Source: Morella rubra (lineage: Eukaryota > Streptophyta > Magnoliopsida > Fagales > Myricaceae). From it: a stretch of DNA of 64,000 nucleotides. Positions 1 through 14,000 of the stretch are shown here, one piece after another (positions within the stretch are counted from its first letter, which is position 1; every line of letters begins with the position of its first letter). A model generated the notes under the pieces. It made no database searches, was not told the DNA's origin, and saw only the letters and a program-made list of their open reading frames with translations. The position numbers and the translations under genes were made by a program. The stretch spans positions 20,099,915 through 20,163,914 of the forward strand of contig CM025852.1 in assembly GCA_003952965.2 (NCBI GenBank), read 5' to 3'.

Positions 1-2690
1 ATTTAAAAAATCTACCATACATATTAATTGGAAATTGAAGAATTATATGTCAGGTTTTGTATGATTTTCATTTTGGTAAGACAACAGAGAAGTGTCCTTA
101 ATTATTTATAGATACAAACGCTATGCTGCACCAGTTTTTGGAAATCTGGGACTGTGAGTGCACTATCTGGCCGTGATACCTACAATGGATGCATGATTGT
201 TTTCAAATTTAAGGATACTATTCTCATAAGTTTAGAATTTTTACTTTATTTAGATTTATTGGGGTTTGTGAAAGGTAGAGTGTGTATGTGTAAAAATTTA
301 AAATTTTGGAATGTGTTTGTTTGTTGAAAATTTCCGTACCCCAAAATATTGGAGAAACAAACTATACCAATATCTCTCTATCTCAAGTGTCGCCAATAGG
401 GCATATTCTTCGTCGCACGCTTTTCCTTTCTTTTCTTTCCTTCCTATCTACTCATCGATTATTATTTTTGGGTAAGTAAATCTACTCATCAATTTTTCTG
501 CATTTTTTGCTAACTTTTTCTTCTTATTATTCTACAATTTTAGGGTTTTGTTGCTAAAATATTCGGAGGATTAATTCCCGAAATTTTAAAATCTTGGTTT
601 TTACGTTTTATTGTATGAGTGTATAGGTATAGTGAGAATATTGGTGAGAAGATAAGTAGTATGTTAAAGTTAAAAATTTTATATAGTTGTGATTTGTTTA
701 ATTGTAATTCTTTTACTCCCTAAAATGAAAATAATAATAGTTTAATACATATCAAACGTGATACCTATATAGATAGCTTTGAAAGACTCAGCACCTCTTA
801 TGTCAATGCGGACCAATCTACATCACTCGTAGCATATCTTATTCTGAAATCGTCTCTTACACAAAATATCGAATCGAGATCTCCTACAATTTGAAATTGT
901 AGAAACAATCGGAGGGAGAGTGAGAGAGGGGTGTCGAGACCCACACAACCCAGGCAAGAGGTGCTGTTCGGGCAATTTAGTGTACCCACTGCAGGACTCA
1001 GCAAATCTCGTCTCTTCACCCTACTCTCCAAATTGCACCTACAATATCAATTAAATCTTAATTTACAGTTATAGAATACGCTCGTCCCAATTAAATATCA
1101 TGCACAATCGCCGCCATGTTTTCTTGCCTGCGGCCTACCACCCAAACCAAGAAACGCCATAAAAGTCGCAGAACTTCTCGACCTATGCCCATACTTTTCA
1201 ATTCTCACCCTAACCAAAAACGGGCTATAAAAAGTCGACTACTTCCCTTTAGGCCCCTTCAGTTAGCCAGTTGAGCGACATGCCCATGTGGGCCTGGCGA
1301 TGGAATTTATAGTATCAGACTTAAGTTGGATGGTATAAGCGATTAATCCCACACCCTCAGAAGGTTGGTGACCAAATTTAGATAGATGGTTAGACCACTA
1401 TTAGTAGAAACGGTTATCATTCTTAAAAAACAGTAGATATTGATAAGCATTAACACCTCAGAGTTTATTTCCGAGCTATGATTATTATTAAGTAATTAGA
1501 ACATGCGAAGTTAGTCTTTGATACTCTTATTGTAATTTTGATTTCACTGTCTTTTTTAAAGCTTACATTTTTTGAATGTTGTAATTTATCATTTTATATG
1601 ATGGTCTATTCTATAGAGTTATGGATAGTATTATATATTTTTATGAATACTATATATATTTTTTAGCAAAAGATTTAATCAAAGTTCATATTGGATGTGT
1701 GAATAACTCTGACATAGAATATTTTAATCTAGAAATTATAGTTTGAAGAACATTAGTTTGATATTGAGTGTAAAAAATTAGAACTTTTGTGATCAAATAA
1801 AAACCAAAGAACTAAAATCTCAAAACTTGAGGGCTCAAACATTTATTAACTGAAATACGGAGGGGCTGACCAGCCCTCTATTTAAATTGCGAGTTTTTTT
1901 TCACACTTGAGCTATAGGTGGGTTTACACATGTTTATTTTGACGCCCATATAAATTTAAAAAAGTGCCACATCAATTAAAGAGTTTAAAATTTTTAAAAA
2001 TATTTCAAAACTAGTAGAAAATAATAAAAAAATTCAGAAAAATGGTCTGAAAGAGATATGGTTTTTATTTAAAACATTGAAAATCAGGCAACCTAAAAAA
2101 ATGAAAACAAAAGGCCACCACTAGAAGGGGCCGAACCCCCGCCCTTCAGGTAACCACCCCAAGAAAGTTGGGCGTTTTTCGGTTCATTTTTTGAGTTTCT
2201 CAATTTTTATTTTTTTCTTTTTCGGATTTCTTTTTCCTTCCAAAAATAAAAATAGAGCTGCTAAAGTCACCTAGTCATGTATGCAAAGAATGTTAGCGTA
2301 AATGTATATTTTCTTCAATGTCTATAAGTATTTGCTTCATTTTATAAATATTATATAACAGAAAATATTCTATCAAGATAATAGAGTAAAAATAAAATAT
2401 TCATAAGCGTTATTATGGTTGTGTGTCAGGTCTTTTGATCTCTATGTACAATTCAAAGAGGTCAATAGAATATTTAATGTAGAGAAAAATTATAGCTTTT
2501 CTTCACGTCGCTATACTACCACTTATTGCAACTATATGCATTACTTGAATTGTTATTATATTTTATACATTGAGAGTGCATGTAATATTATTCTCAGAAT
2601 TTTTAGACTACTTATACACCCACTGTCAAATTTTCTAGACACTTTTGCACGATCTAGAGGTACTTAAGTTATCCATGAATAGTAACATTT
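1..2690. other. Gene-free AT-rich flank
   Basis: No coding exon, RNA gene or intact element is visible. The stretch has the look of ordinary plant intergenic DNA: A/T runs and short repeat-like pieces. One piece, at about 250-357, belongs to a MITE family that recurs later in the window. I looked here for the missing 5' exons of the NCL exchanger and did not find them. Confidence 0.6.
250..357. repeat. MITE relic, same family as the copy at 16.15 kb
   Basis: This piece matches the 3' half of the element at 16151-16326. Both contain an AGATTTATTG start, a GTGTGTATGTGTAAAA-like middle and an end resembling CCCAAAATATTGG followed by AAACAAAC. The left terminal repeat is not clear here, so it is a partial copy. 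The similarity was judged by eye. Confidence 0.5.
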
Positions 2691-5600
2691 GCACCTCCCT
2701 GCTCTAGATGCATGGATTAGTCATTTCGAAGTAATGTAGAGCTTAATTTTGAGGATGGATTTTTACTGAGACGGAATATGCGTTTTGTTCGTTGAAGGTT
2801 GTTTTTAGTGGGATTATGAGTTATTGTGTTTCTTTATATTGAATGGAAGAGTTTGGTGATGTGGTATAGATGTGAAGGTGTTGTTTAGGTTTTAGTAACT
2901 TAACAATTGACAGACTAGTCAGAAGTGTAGATAAGTATCTATGTTATGATTTAAGTGGATGTAGTGATATACATTCCTATAAGTGTTCGGTAAAGTATGA
3001 ATGTTTATGGTTAGTGTCAAAGGGTGCAAAAAAATCCGAGATGATATTATGTTTCAAGAGTGAAAGTATGGGTGTTGATGTCTTATATATGATATTATAA
3101 ATATATGATAATTTAATGTTAATATTATCTCTTCGTGTAAGTCTTTTATGTGGGATACGAGTCTTATATATAATTTAATTATGGGTAGATCTAAGTTGTG
3201 CTCATAAAGTTCACAGATTCTTAGAAATGTTATGTTTCTCTCGTTTTATCATTGTTTCAGATAATTCGTTGATAATAAAATTATTTCTATAAGAATAAGA
3301 TTAATTTATTAGTCCTATTAGATGGTTATCGTTGAGATAATGATTTCTATATATTTCAATAAAAAATCTGTAGAGAGATTATATGATTTGAATGATTCTA
3401 TATTTTTTTTCTTGGATTTTCATATTTTACTTAGATAATCTGATCATATAGTTGATGTATTTTATGGTAGACAATACTGAGGAAGAATTTTCTTGTAAGA
3501 AAATGTGTATATGTTATTTATTGTATGATATGTGAAATTCGGAGGACAGATTAAAGTGATTTTGTGTGTAGTTTTTTTATGTTCTTGGGTGCCGAGTATT
3601 GCACTCACTCACCCGGGTAATCTGTTGTCAGCGGTTAAAATATAAAACCACTGGTCGTTGGTTTCACCTGTGTGCTTCCATAATCCTAGTCAAATAGTAG
3701 GAAGTTTCTGTTCTTTACACCGGTCTCCACGTGACATTACAAGTCAAATCCGTTTGTTGTCAAGAGCAGATCCTTGATGATACGATACTGATCTATTGAC
3801 TAACTGAAGCTGTCGGTGTTCTAAGATTTTTATTCTGTATATAACCGTTGTCGCTAAAGATATAGACAAGATAAAAAAATAAAAATTAAATCAATGTAGA
3901 TCATGCATTTTTTACCAGTCATATACTTATATTGTTCTAATCGGTTTTATCTAGTCGTTGGCCAATATAGGCAAAGCATGAAGTGTTATTTTCAGGCCTG
4001 GATGCTAGTGTTTGGGGTAATTTTGTTTTTGTCTTTACAAGTTCTAATCATGAGTATTTTAAAAAAATAATATAATTAGTTCTGCTATAAGAATTAATAT
4101 GAGAATACAGTTGTTGATTATATGTATAGATACGAATAGATAATAAGCAGAGATATTTAGAATATTAATAGATATAATCAATATTATTAGGTTTACTTAT
4201 GAAACAGATAGATTAAAAAAATAATTATAATTCTTAAATGTGTAATAACGCGATTTTAATATTATCTGATATAAAATATTTAGAAAGCGAAAGTAATTAT
4301 TTTTATATTTCAATAATTGACCATGGGATATATCTAATAAAAACTGCAACAAACTACCTACCTTAAAAAAAATATAACGAGTATTCGCTTCTGTATTAAT
4401 CTCTTATTACATGGATACGACGCCAGTAGAGAAACTCGTGGTTTTGGGATACTATTGTCAAGCCTGACAATTCTCGATTTATTGTGCTTACCTTTATCTA
4501 AATTACTCAATGCATTTGTATTGTTCCATCTTTATTACTGCGTTGAAAATGGAATAAATGACAAAGTCTTCTTCGACGTGTCGATCAGCTTTCTGAACGC
4601 CACCTTCTAAGGGAGTTGCGAGCAGTAAGATAAGTAGTGTGTCTGAGGTCAGGCCGTTTATCTAAAAATGCGATTAAGATTCCAAGTGCCTGTACCGAAC
4701 GTCTCGATTTACCCATGTGAGTAAAGATCATATCTGTCTCTATCTACATAAACTAATGTGATCATATACACACTAGTCTGCCCACGCGTCTGAGTTCTGT
4801 TGTGCTCAGAGCAGAGAAAACAACCAGGTTTCTAAGATTCTATCAGGTGAAGTATTCTCTGGTGTGTGATAAATATATATGAGATAGATTGATCTATTGA
4901 ATATAAGTACAATAATTTACTTACTTATCTTATGCATATAAATAAAATAAAACGATTCACTTGTACCATTATCTGTATTTATTACGATAATATGTAATGA
5001 CAGATCTAATTATTCATATGTAGTAAATAGAGATCAGTATGATCGTTCATAGAAGACATATTTAAAACCTTTATGTTAAACATAATCGATCTTCAGCTTG
5101 CTTTCACAGGTTTCATAGCTACAAAGTCGTCCGACTACAACCTATTAGATCACTTGTATCCTTCGCAATGACTATCGCATGGATAGAATTCTAATGCATA
5201 GCAATAGCTTAAATTTTTTACCTAGTGTTCTAGATGCACAAGCTACATCACTTCTAAAGTAATAATAACGATTCAGATCTCCTCCACATAACAGTGCATA
5301 CGTCAACTACATGAAGTTTCTCTCATGACGATTATTCGTAATAATATTCCTCGAAGTGCTGACTGACTAGTAGTCATGAGGGTAACTGTATTGATTAATA
5401 AGCCCTTGAGTTTTTTTTTTTCAAGGTATAGTTTAATATCTGCCCATAACACCGCAGTCTATCTCCAAACACATCGACAACCGAGATGATTTCGATCTAA
5501 TCGTTCTAACCATAAATAAACTGACTACATTATAAAGACACAGCCTTTTCCAGAAACTCTTCCTAAGTCAAGTCACTACTAGTATCACAATCCCTACCGA

Positions 5601-8600
5601 ACCTTATAGCTTAAACAATTGAAGAGATCACCTTTTCTAATTGTGTTGTGTGTATTTTAGCAGTTACTAAGATTATTTCTTAACTCCTAGCACACTGAGT
5701 ATAGTGTACTAATAATAGTATTGAAAATATTTATCCGAGCATCTACCACCCTAGTTGTAGTTGCGCTTGATCCTTTTTTATGTCTTATAATAGTTTCTAT
5801 GTATTTCACTGATCGTAGGTCCAAGAAGAAGCTCTCCATTAAGCATAATAGGTTACAAATGTTTCTTTGATCCAGCGCATTTTTCCTAGCAACTGAGCCT
5901 TTAAATCAACCCCGACAAGATTCTCGTATTCTCAACTTCATAGTATTGTGTATAAGTGACTAACTACAATCTCTATAACATTTCTACGCACCTTCATGTT
6001 CGACGCCAATTCGAGTAACTTTGAGTATTTCCCTATAGCACGCCAATAGATGAACAGAGAATTATTGTTGAATTAAGAAATTTTACCTAATATACGATAT
6101 TCTAGTGTATCACCTTGTTGAAATCCCCCTTCGTTTTCAGATATTCCGTCGGGCACTATCTTAATCTAGGCTCGTCTCTATACTATAAAGAGTCCAAATT
6201 CTGTATGACCTAGTGCTAGAGACATAAAGATCCATGACTATAAAATTCTCACCGATCTTAGAACTGTCGTAGCACCTGACTGTCTGTCTGCGCTCACATC
6301 TTGGCGCTTCCATGTTATTAAAGTTGATATGAAGATCCGGTATACGCTTCACTTTACCAATTCATTTTGATCTTCTTAAACTCTTGTAAGATCTCTGAAA
6401 CCTAGCTTCACTAATTTGTAGATGGTTACTAGCTAGTGGTTTAGATTAGGATGATAATGAGATCAGTATACTAGTTGCCAAGTCGAGTGATCGACGTCTG
6501 GGCATAATAGACTTCCCAAATGGCAGTAACATCCATCCACTCTCTTTGTTCAGTTTTTTGGTTTTAATTGTCTCGCATATAAAATTGCCGATTCTTATGT
6601 CATTTTAATAATGCTTCTACATTCTAAACGCGATACCCATAGTAAACAATCTATTATCATCAGCTATAGAACTAGCTCAAGTAGAATAAATTTTCATTCT
6701 CTTACAAGCTCATAAGATGTATAAAACAGAGACACACTAAACAAGACGTAGACGGTGGAATCGTATACTATCCTTCTCGTCATCCCGTAGTGTACGTGAT
6801 ATTATTTGAGTTTACTTATTCATCTCATAAGTTTATAACTGCCCACAAGAACTTCAAATGGTATACATAATGTATGATATAATCCAATTAGCTAAAAAAA
6901 AACTAATATAATTAACAATAAAGTTCTCTATGAGTGAGTAATGAAATTCATACCAAATGTACATAGAGAATTTAAAATGTGTGGAAAATCGCAAACTTAT
7001 CGGTTCTGGATTATAAGAATCGTCAGATAGCTTTATATATTCTCTCGATCTTCATAAAATTTTTGATTCATAGACATCCGATGCCACTTCAAATACACTA
7101 TCAGTGTTTCGACTCCAATATTCTACTACCAACACAATCTCTTTCTTCTTCACGTATTTCTCCCCTCCCTCCTGGGCATGACGTAGACCACTGCAATAAC
7201 CTTGTACTGTGAGATGATGAATATTATTAAGTATCATCAGTCCGCGCTGCATCTATCGCCAATCACCCAATCTATTAATTGCGACAACGTGACTGACACT
7301 TCAGATGTGTCGCATCAAAAACATCCCCTAAATGAAGTGCTCCCGCCTTTTTGAAAATTAAAGCCATGTCTAATCCAGGCGCAGTCTTTCTCACATCCTT
7401 AATGTGTACACAAATACTTCACGTCAATGCCTAATCGAACTTTCTGTATTAGCCGTAGTGTAACCCAACCTTTGAAATGGTTTGTTCCGCATTCTTGTTT
7501 CATTGGTCTGTACATCAACACAATCTAAATCTCGTGTACTGGGGATAGCATAGTCATCCGTCACGGACCACCGTTATTGCGTCAGCTACTCACTATATAT
7601 GTTCTCTTTCTGCTTTCAACGACTAAGACATTCTTTCTTTTCTCTGCGACCAGACGCTACTTGTGTCTTTTTAGCACCATAGTTTTAAGTTGTCGAACTT
7701 ACCACCGTGCGCGGCAACACTTAAATTCACATACTATTCTCTTTCGTATTACGATACTGTTAACAGGACCTCATGTGCCTAACTACCGACAGACGTATTA
7801 CTATGGGTCCTACATGTGTGCAAGTGAGTACTAGATGTGGGATGAACTTCTGGGGTCTTGCTGGTCTAGTGTGGGGGTTTTTTTTTTTGGTTGCCCATCC
7901 GTTGGCTGCCCTTCCAGATGCCCTGTCATTTCCTGTAAGTATCTGACACTTAATTGTATTCGATCTGTGATAGAACTTTATCAATATTGTTTATTCGAAT
8001 GTTTCTGTAGATATTGTATCAAGTCCATTATTCAATGATGAACTTTTGATACTACTTTAGTCGATATGCTAAGAAATAGTTGTCGTATATATTACATATT
8101 AGAATAGTATGAGAAGAACAGCTTTATTATGTCTTGATTTCATTATGCAACATACATCAATAATATATCGCTATTCTAGAGAAATGGAGAAAGATGATAT
8201 TTTTACGTATTTCGGTAAACATCCACATCCGCTGTCACTAATTTTCATAATCTGTGTACTTGCTATAATATTGATCTGAACAATGATATGATATTTAGAC
8301 TAAAGTTGAAAGTAGCAGCATAGATATTGATTCAGTTGTTATTCAGAGTTTGTTATTTAGATCGATATCTGATATTTCATGTGCATGACAAGATTCCTAT
8401 TTTCATCAAGTGAAAGCTTTTTCTAAGTTTGGATTTAATAAATTAATTTTATTTCTTCATCTCGTCTAATCCTGATTCCATCTAATCTATTATTACTATA
8501 TCTTATATGAGCAAACAATAAAGATGCTCCAATATGGACGTTAACAAGTAATATATACGACGAAAGAACCAGCAAATGCAAATCCAATTACATCCAAAAA

Positions 8601-10600
8601 CTCTTCAAATCTAACTATTATTATATAGTATTTAGTGTTAGTGTAGATAATTAGAAAGAATGAGGCATGTTAAGTTCAATGCATACTGGGCAACGTTTTT
8701 TATCATTATATGTGTTTTGGGGTTATATACGACATATGGTGCTATCTCACCGAGTATGGATCTGCTATTGATTCTCCCCGCCGTATATGTCTCATTCCGA
8801 ACTAGAACTTTGGTATTTTATTATTACATTGCATCTAGTGAGTATATTTTAAAGAATTGAGTAATTTTCGTGCCGCGTGCGATGAAATCAATTTGTGTAG
8901 AATATCTTTTAATCGTGATTGTCGGCTTGTCTGTATTATCACGTGATCGTACTAGCATGATTCTATATGTAGTCCAGCTTGTAGAGAGTATTTGTATTGT
9001 TTTACTCTGTAACTGCATTTATATTATATTTTAAGCTGCGATCTGATTATTATCTTATATTTGGATATTCCGTTGTGCCTTACTTTGCGTGAGCTTAATA
9101 TATAGCCTCACTATTCATGTGTCTTCCGCAAAGGTCTGCTAATGTCTCTGCAATTATAGTTCTAGTAAGATTATTGCCATACAGTATGCTTTTTTTGTGG
9201 AATCTGTTAGTGTGATTATATGAGCGTATATGGTATGGTTGTGAGCTGATCAATCATTGTCGTTATGTCTTATCTAATTTTGTTTGGTTGAACTCATTGA
9301 TCCAGACGATTTTTCTTTAGAGTGAATCTGTCGTATTAGAGGAGGTAAGATTCTGGCACTTATTATATTATGGTTTACTCTATGTTATTTTTATACTATG
9401 TCTCTTTCCGTAGATTAGAGACGATAATTAGTTATCTAAGATTTGTACCTTTTTATTCGTGTATGTTCGTGTCGTCTTCCTTGTCATTGACCTGTCTACT
9501 TAGAGAATAATGTACCTAATCTCATTATAAGGGATATATATGATAATACATAAAGTAATTTCAGCACGGTGTATCATCGCTGACATCATATGGTGTCTTG
9601 CAATGTCGTGCTATGTTCTCAAAACTCACGCACTTATTTTTCTTGCTCCTTATAAAGTGAAGTGCAACGGTACTGATCAAGCTATATTCCGATCACATAT
9701 AATTTACGAGTCTGAATGTCTCGAGATAGTACAGCACTGTGCGAACAATGCGAGTGTCGCGTTCTGTATGTTGCTTACACTAATAGTACATAACGAACTG
9801 AACAAGCTTGTCCATGTAACAGGTGATCACTAAGTTGAAGTATGTGTTCTTTCTTTCAGACTTTTGATGTATACTATGAACAAATCGTATCCAATAAGAC
9901 TCATTTGAGATATTTATAGTGTTGTTGATATAAAGTATTAATCACTGCGAGATAGTTAAATCAATTATATTCCAACGTGTAAAAATTGGTTATTTAGTAG
10001 ATCTAAATCATCGTGTGAAGGTAGACGTATTAGTCGTCCTCGCTTTGGAATCACTTATGAGTATTTCGGTATCGAACTCGTTAATGTGTTTGTTTGCTAT
10101 ATTTATTGACGCAATTCTTAAGTCTCAGAAGTGCCTCGGTTCTCTTGCGAATTATATCATTTGTTCTCTGAAATGTTCCTACCTATAAATTAATATCTAC
10201 CTCTAAATTGTTCACACTACAAGAATTGAATATACAATTGTAAAACCATCCGGATTGTGAATGGATAATGCTACCATTTATCTTAGTTTTCATTCCTTAA
10301 TCCGCTTTAGACAGCTTTCAAACTCAAATATCTACGCATTTTGTGGATTTAACTGAATAGAGTGTTTATAATCTATGCTGCTCCAACAAAGCGTTAGTAA
10401 GACGAATCAATAACGCAATGAAGACTTTGCGTATAATATGTATGATGTTGTTGGTGACTTAGTGCGTCTACTTACCGCCGGAACTCTTTCGCATCTCGTA
10501 CCTAATACTCCTTTCAATTCTTCGAAAGGTGCTTCACAATTTGTTCCACCTCGAGAAATTCCCTATCCTTAGAAATATTTTTCACTATTTATGGCAATGT
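2690..10600. other. Anomalous block of about 8 kb with no recognisable content
   Basis: Across almost 8 kb I see no coding exon, no known repeat, no RNA gene and no long open frame; the longest open frames are under 100 codons and carry no motif. CpG and other dinucleotides look closer to random than in the flanks. The block is G/T-rich at about 2.7-3.6 kb, A/C-rich at about 5.0-7.6 kb and G/T-rich again at about 8.0-9.9 kb. It lies exactly where the first exons of the NCL exchanger are expected. It could be very old decayed DNA, an unclassified element, or poorly corrected assembled sequence. The edges are approximate. Confidence 0.45.
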
Positions 10601-10683
10601 GTATGGCAGGGGTTGTAAATAACAGTAAAAAAAAAAAATGTTTTAAGCTTAGTCAACAAAAAATTTTAGCCTGCAAGGCTGAA

Positions 10684-10716
10684 AATGACTTACTCTTTCG
10701 AGAAGAGTAAGTCATT
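10684..10716. repeat. Perfect short hairpin next to the NCL exons
   Basis: A 14-bp stem beginning AATGACTTACTCTT is followed by a 5-base loop and its exact reverse complement. It lies in the intron upstream of the first visible NCL exon, close to the right edge of the anomalous block. It could be the end of a small inverted-repeat transposon. A function in RNA is not supported. Confidence 0.5.
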
Positions 10717-11086
10717 CTCTAAACGGTTCAACTCTTTATCACCCCTCCCCACCCCCAATCTTGGCTAACTCAAAGCACTCAATCACCCTCAATCCTGGCC
10801 AAATCATTTGCAGGACAATTTTCTAGGTCTCTACCAAACAATGAAATTTTGGTTATTTTCTTTGAAAATATTTTCAGATGGAAATATTTTTCTATTTTCT
10901 TAAATTTACGTTGAAACAAATGCAGTTAATGAATCAAGATTTTCATAAACTGTCCCAAGGCTTATGTGTAAATCTTGACTACATCTTCTATCGTTCTCTG
11001 GTTACTCCATTTTATCTACAATGAGTATTGCAAATTATGCACTTTGATTTTCTAATGCTTCTTATAAAATCTTTTGTCTTGTATAG

Positions 11087-14000
11087 TATCTGGTCTTTCT
11101 GGAAGCACAGAAACTGCTCAAAGTCAAGTTTCAGTTGGAATGGGCTTGCTAGCTGGGTCAACTGTTATGCTTCTTACAATAATATGGGGAACATGCATTA
11201 TTGTTGGCAAGTGCGATCTTGTTGATTCAATTGCAAAGGATGCACAAGATACGAAAGGGTTTAGCTTAACTGGTACGTTCTTCGAGTTTTTGTTTGAGCA
11301 CACCTTCGAAATTGGAGAGTTGGCTCCATAACTTGCTTTTATTTTTTTTCACTCTTCTTGATGCATTAGCATTAATGCACTTGCTGCCCACTGTGATGTC
11401 GGGCAGATGGATACTGTGGAGAAACAAGCAAATGCATCCTTAAAAGAATGAAATTACCATTCAATGAAGCCCCGAGAGGGATACAGAGAGAAAAGACATC
11501 CACTACTAAGGAAAATCGACCATGAGATAAAAAGCAATACAAAAAGCTCCTCTTCTGAAAATTCCAAAATACAGTGATTTCAAGGAAGAGTACTGAACAT
11601 TTGGTTATGCCTTTCTCGGTTATGAGGTCTTGTTTAAGATTAAAAAAAAAAAAAAACCTTAAAAGCAGCAAAATTACAATATCAGGTTTGCATTTGAAGC
11701 AGCATTTTCATGGCTTTCCTGGGTTCCAGGTTTGTTTTCTTCCATTTGGATTTGAAAAATATCTTGGATAGAATCCTTTTCCATTATTCTATCTGGGGGA
11801 TGCACATGCAAACAGACATTCAAACATATTCTTTTTCCATGAAAAGGGAAATTAAAGCAACATAAAGCAGGACATAATAAGTAATCAGCTAGTGATGAAA
11901 GGTATTGCTCGATTGTCCAAAAACTCAGGTAATCCAACATATTTACCTTGGATATTTATGTGTTATACTCCTCTGGTTGTGAAAAGACCACATCCTAGTT
12001 ACGATTAACTTCCGTGGATTGTAATGAAAGAAAAAAAGAAAAAGAAAAGAAAGCTATGCCAATTCTCTGTTTCAGAGTTCCATTGCCTGAACTTCCAGAG
12101 TAAGCACTTTTCACATGAAGCAGCTGGGGGCTGAAGAGTAGTATTGCAGTCTATATGGGGAGTGAATAATTCTGTGTAGTAATTGGGTGCTTCTCTGGAG
12201 ACATTAGCATGCACTCATAACCCAATACAATCTCCACCTTTTGCAGAATCTGGTGTCAGTACTGATATCTGGACTAGTTATGCTGCAAGGATCATGGTCA
12301 TTTCTGTCATCCCATTTTTGATTGTTCAAATACCACAACTTTTCAGTTCAACTTCAGGGAGCTTAGCAGTCTTGATTGGGCTTATTTTCTCTCTCATACT
12401 ATTGATCACCTATTGCGCTTATCAGGTAAGATTGCCTGTGTAGTAGCAATATTATTTAGAGGTTGATAATATGGATAATGTAAATTCTTATTTCTCCTAT
12501 AAATGCTATTGAATTGTTGTTTTGTTTCAAATTACTTCGAAGCTTTGGGACTTTGTTCTACTGAATATTCTAAAGATAGTTTTTAAACCTGTCCTCTGGC
12601 TGGTTAGAATGAAAAACCTGTTTTTCTGTTTTGAGTTTCAGTTTAGGTTACACCTGCTAAGCAAGTGACTATGTTCATTGTCAGATTGTTAATGCTGTGG
12701 GTTTTCATTGATACCTTATGATGTCAGGGTTTGGGGCTGGCCTGAATTGAAATCAGGGTTCTCATGATGCATACACCTCTTAAATCATTCGATTATCTTG
12801 CTTTCTTGTTGAGTTACTTCCCAAAGTTTATTATTTCAGGATGTATACCCGCAGCTGTTACACCTATTCGAATAAATTATCTGTTTTCGGAATGAGGGAG
12901 TTAAAGTTAGGCATCGTAAGACCCATAACCATCCTAAACCATTGAGCTTCCACTCTTATTGGGAGGAGAACTTGGAATGTTAATACTCTAAAGTTATTTG
13001 GATTTCATAACTTCAAAACACACAATTTTAGTTGTTCAAACAGTTGATCTTTTCTTGAAGTAGTGACCTAAGCAACCATACCCTCGACCCTGTCAAATTC
13101 TTAGTTCAGATTAAGATTGTCAATTTTAGTTTATCATCCAATGGGTATGAAGGGTGATTGTGTGGTTTGAAATTACACAGCAAGTGGTGAAATTTTATTA
13201 TACTTTTGAAAAGTAAATTTGAAGAAAGAGAGGAGAGACAGAAGTCAATTAAAAATGAACTAATCTATCTTGGAAGGTAGTTTAAGTACTTAATAAGCGA
13301 CCCTCCTTACCACCTTCTTAGAAATGTGGGTCAATGTGCATTTGGCCCAAATGTTTTCCCCTTTTCCACTCTAAAAAAAAAATCTTCTGCTATGGGAATC
13401 CGAAGAAGAGGAGTGGTTTATTAAGCATAATCTCTAACAGAAGTTAGAAGGTCTATTCTAACTCATAATGGTAGACAAGGTATTTATTGCGTTTTTAATA
13501 CCTGTAGTTGTTTCCTCGATCGTTTACTTTCTGATTGATGACGCAAACCATTGTGCAGGTGCTTCAGCCTTGGATCCAGAGGAGAAGAATTGATTATGCG
13601 AAGCACAAGCATGTTATATTTGGACTGTTAAGTCATGTAAGAGATCGTTTTGGTAGGCTGCTTGGGGAAGATGGTGAACCTGACAGAGAAGTCATTGAAA
13701 AGTCAGTTTTTTCACTATCAGAAAATTAGTTTATAAGATTGGACTTTGTTTTTGGTCTTTTGCTGATTCTTCTTCAATAAAATGACAGGCTGTTTTCTGC
13801 AATTGACACAAATGAGGATAGAAATATTTCAGAGGGTGAATTCAGAGCATTCATTCTCGGAATTCGGATTGAAGAGATTGACCTGGACCAGAATGATGCT
13901 GTAGACAGAATAATGAAAGATTTTGATACATCCCACAATTCTCTTATTGACAGGGATGAGTTTTTTAATGGGATATCGAGATGGCTACGCAGGGTAGTGC

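Noticed and set aside
9540-9833. 97-codon open frame in the anomalous block
   Set aside because: No motif, no splice context and no compositional sign of coding; expected by chance in this block.
11372-12214. Several open frames of 65-99 codons between NCL exons
   Set aside because: They lie in an intron of the NCL gene, show no motif and do not join to exons.
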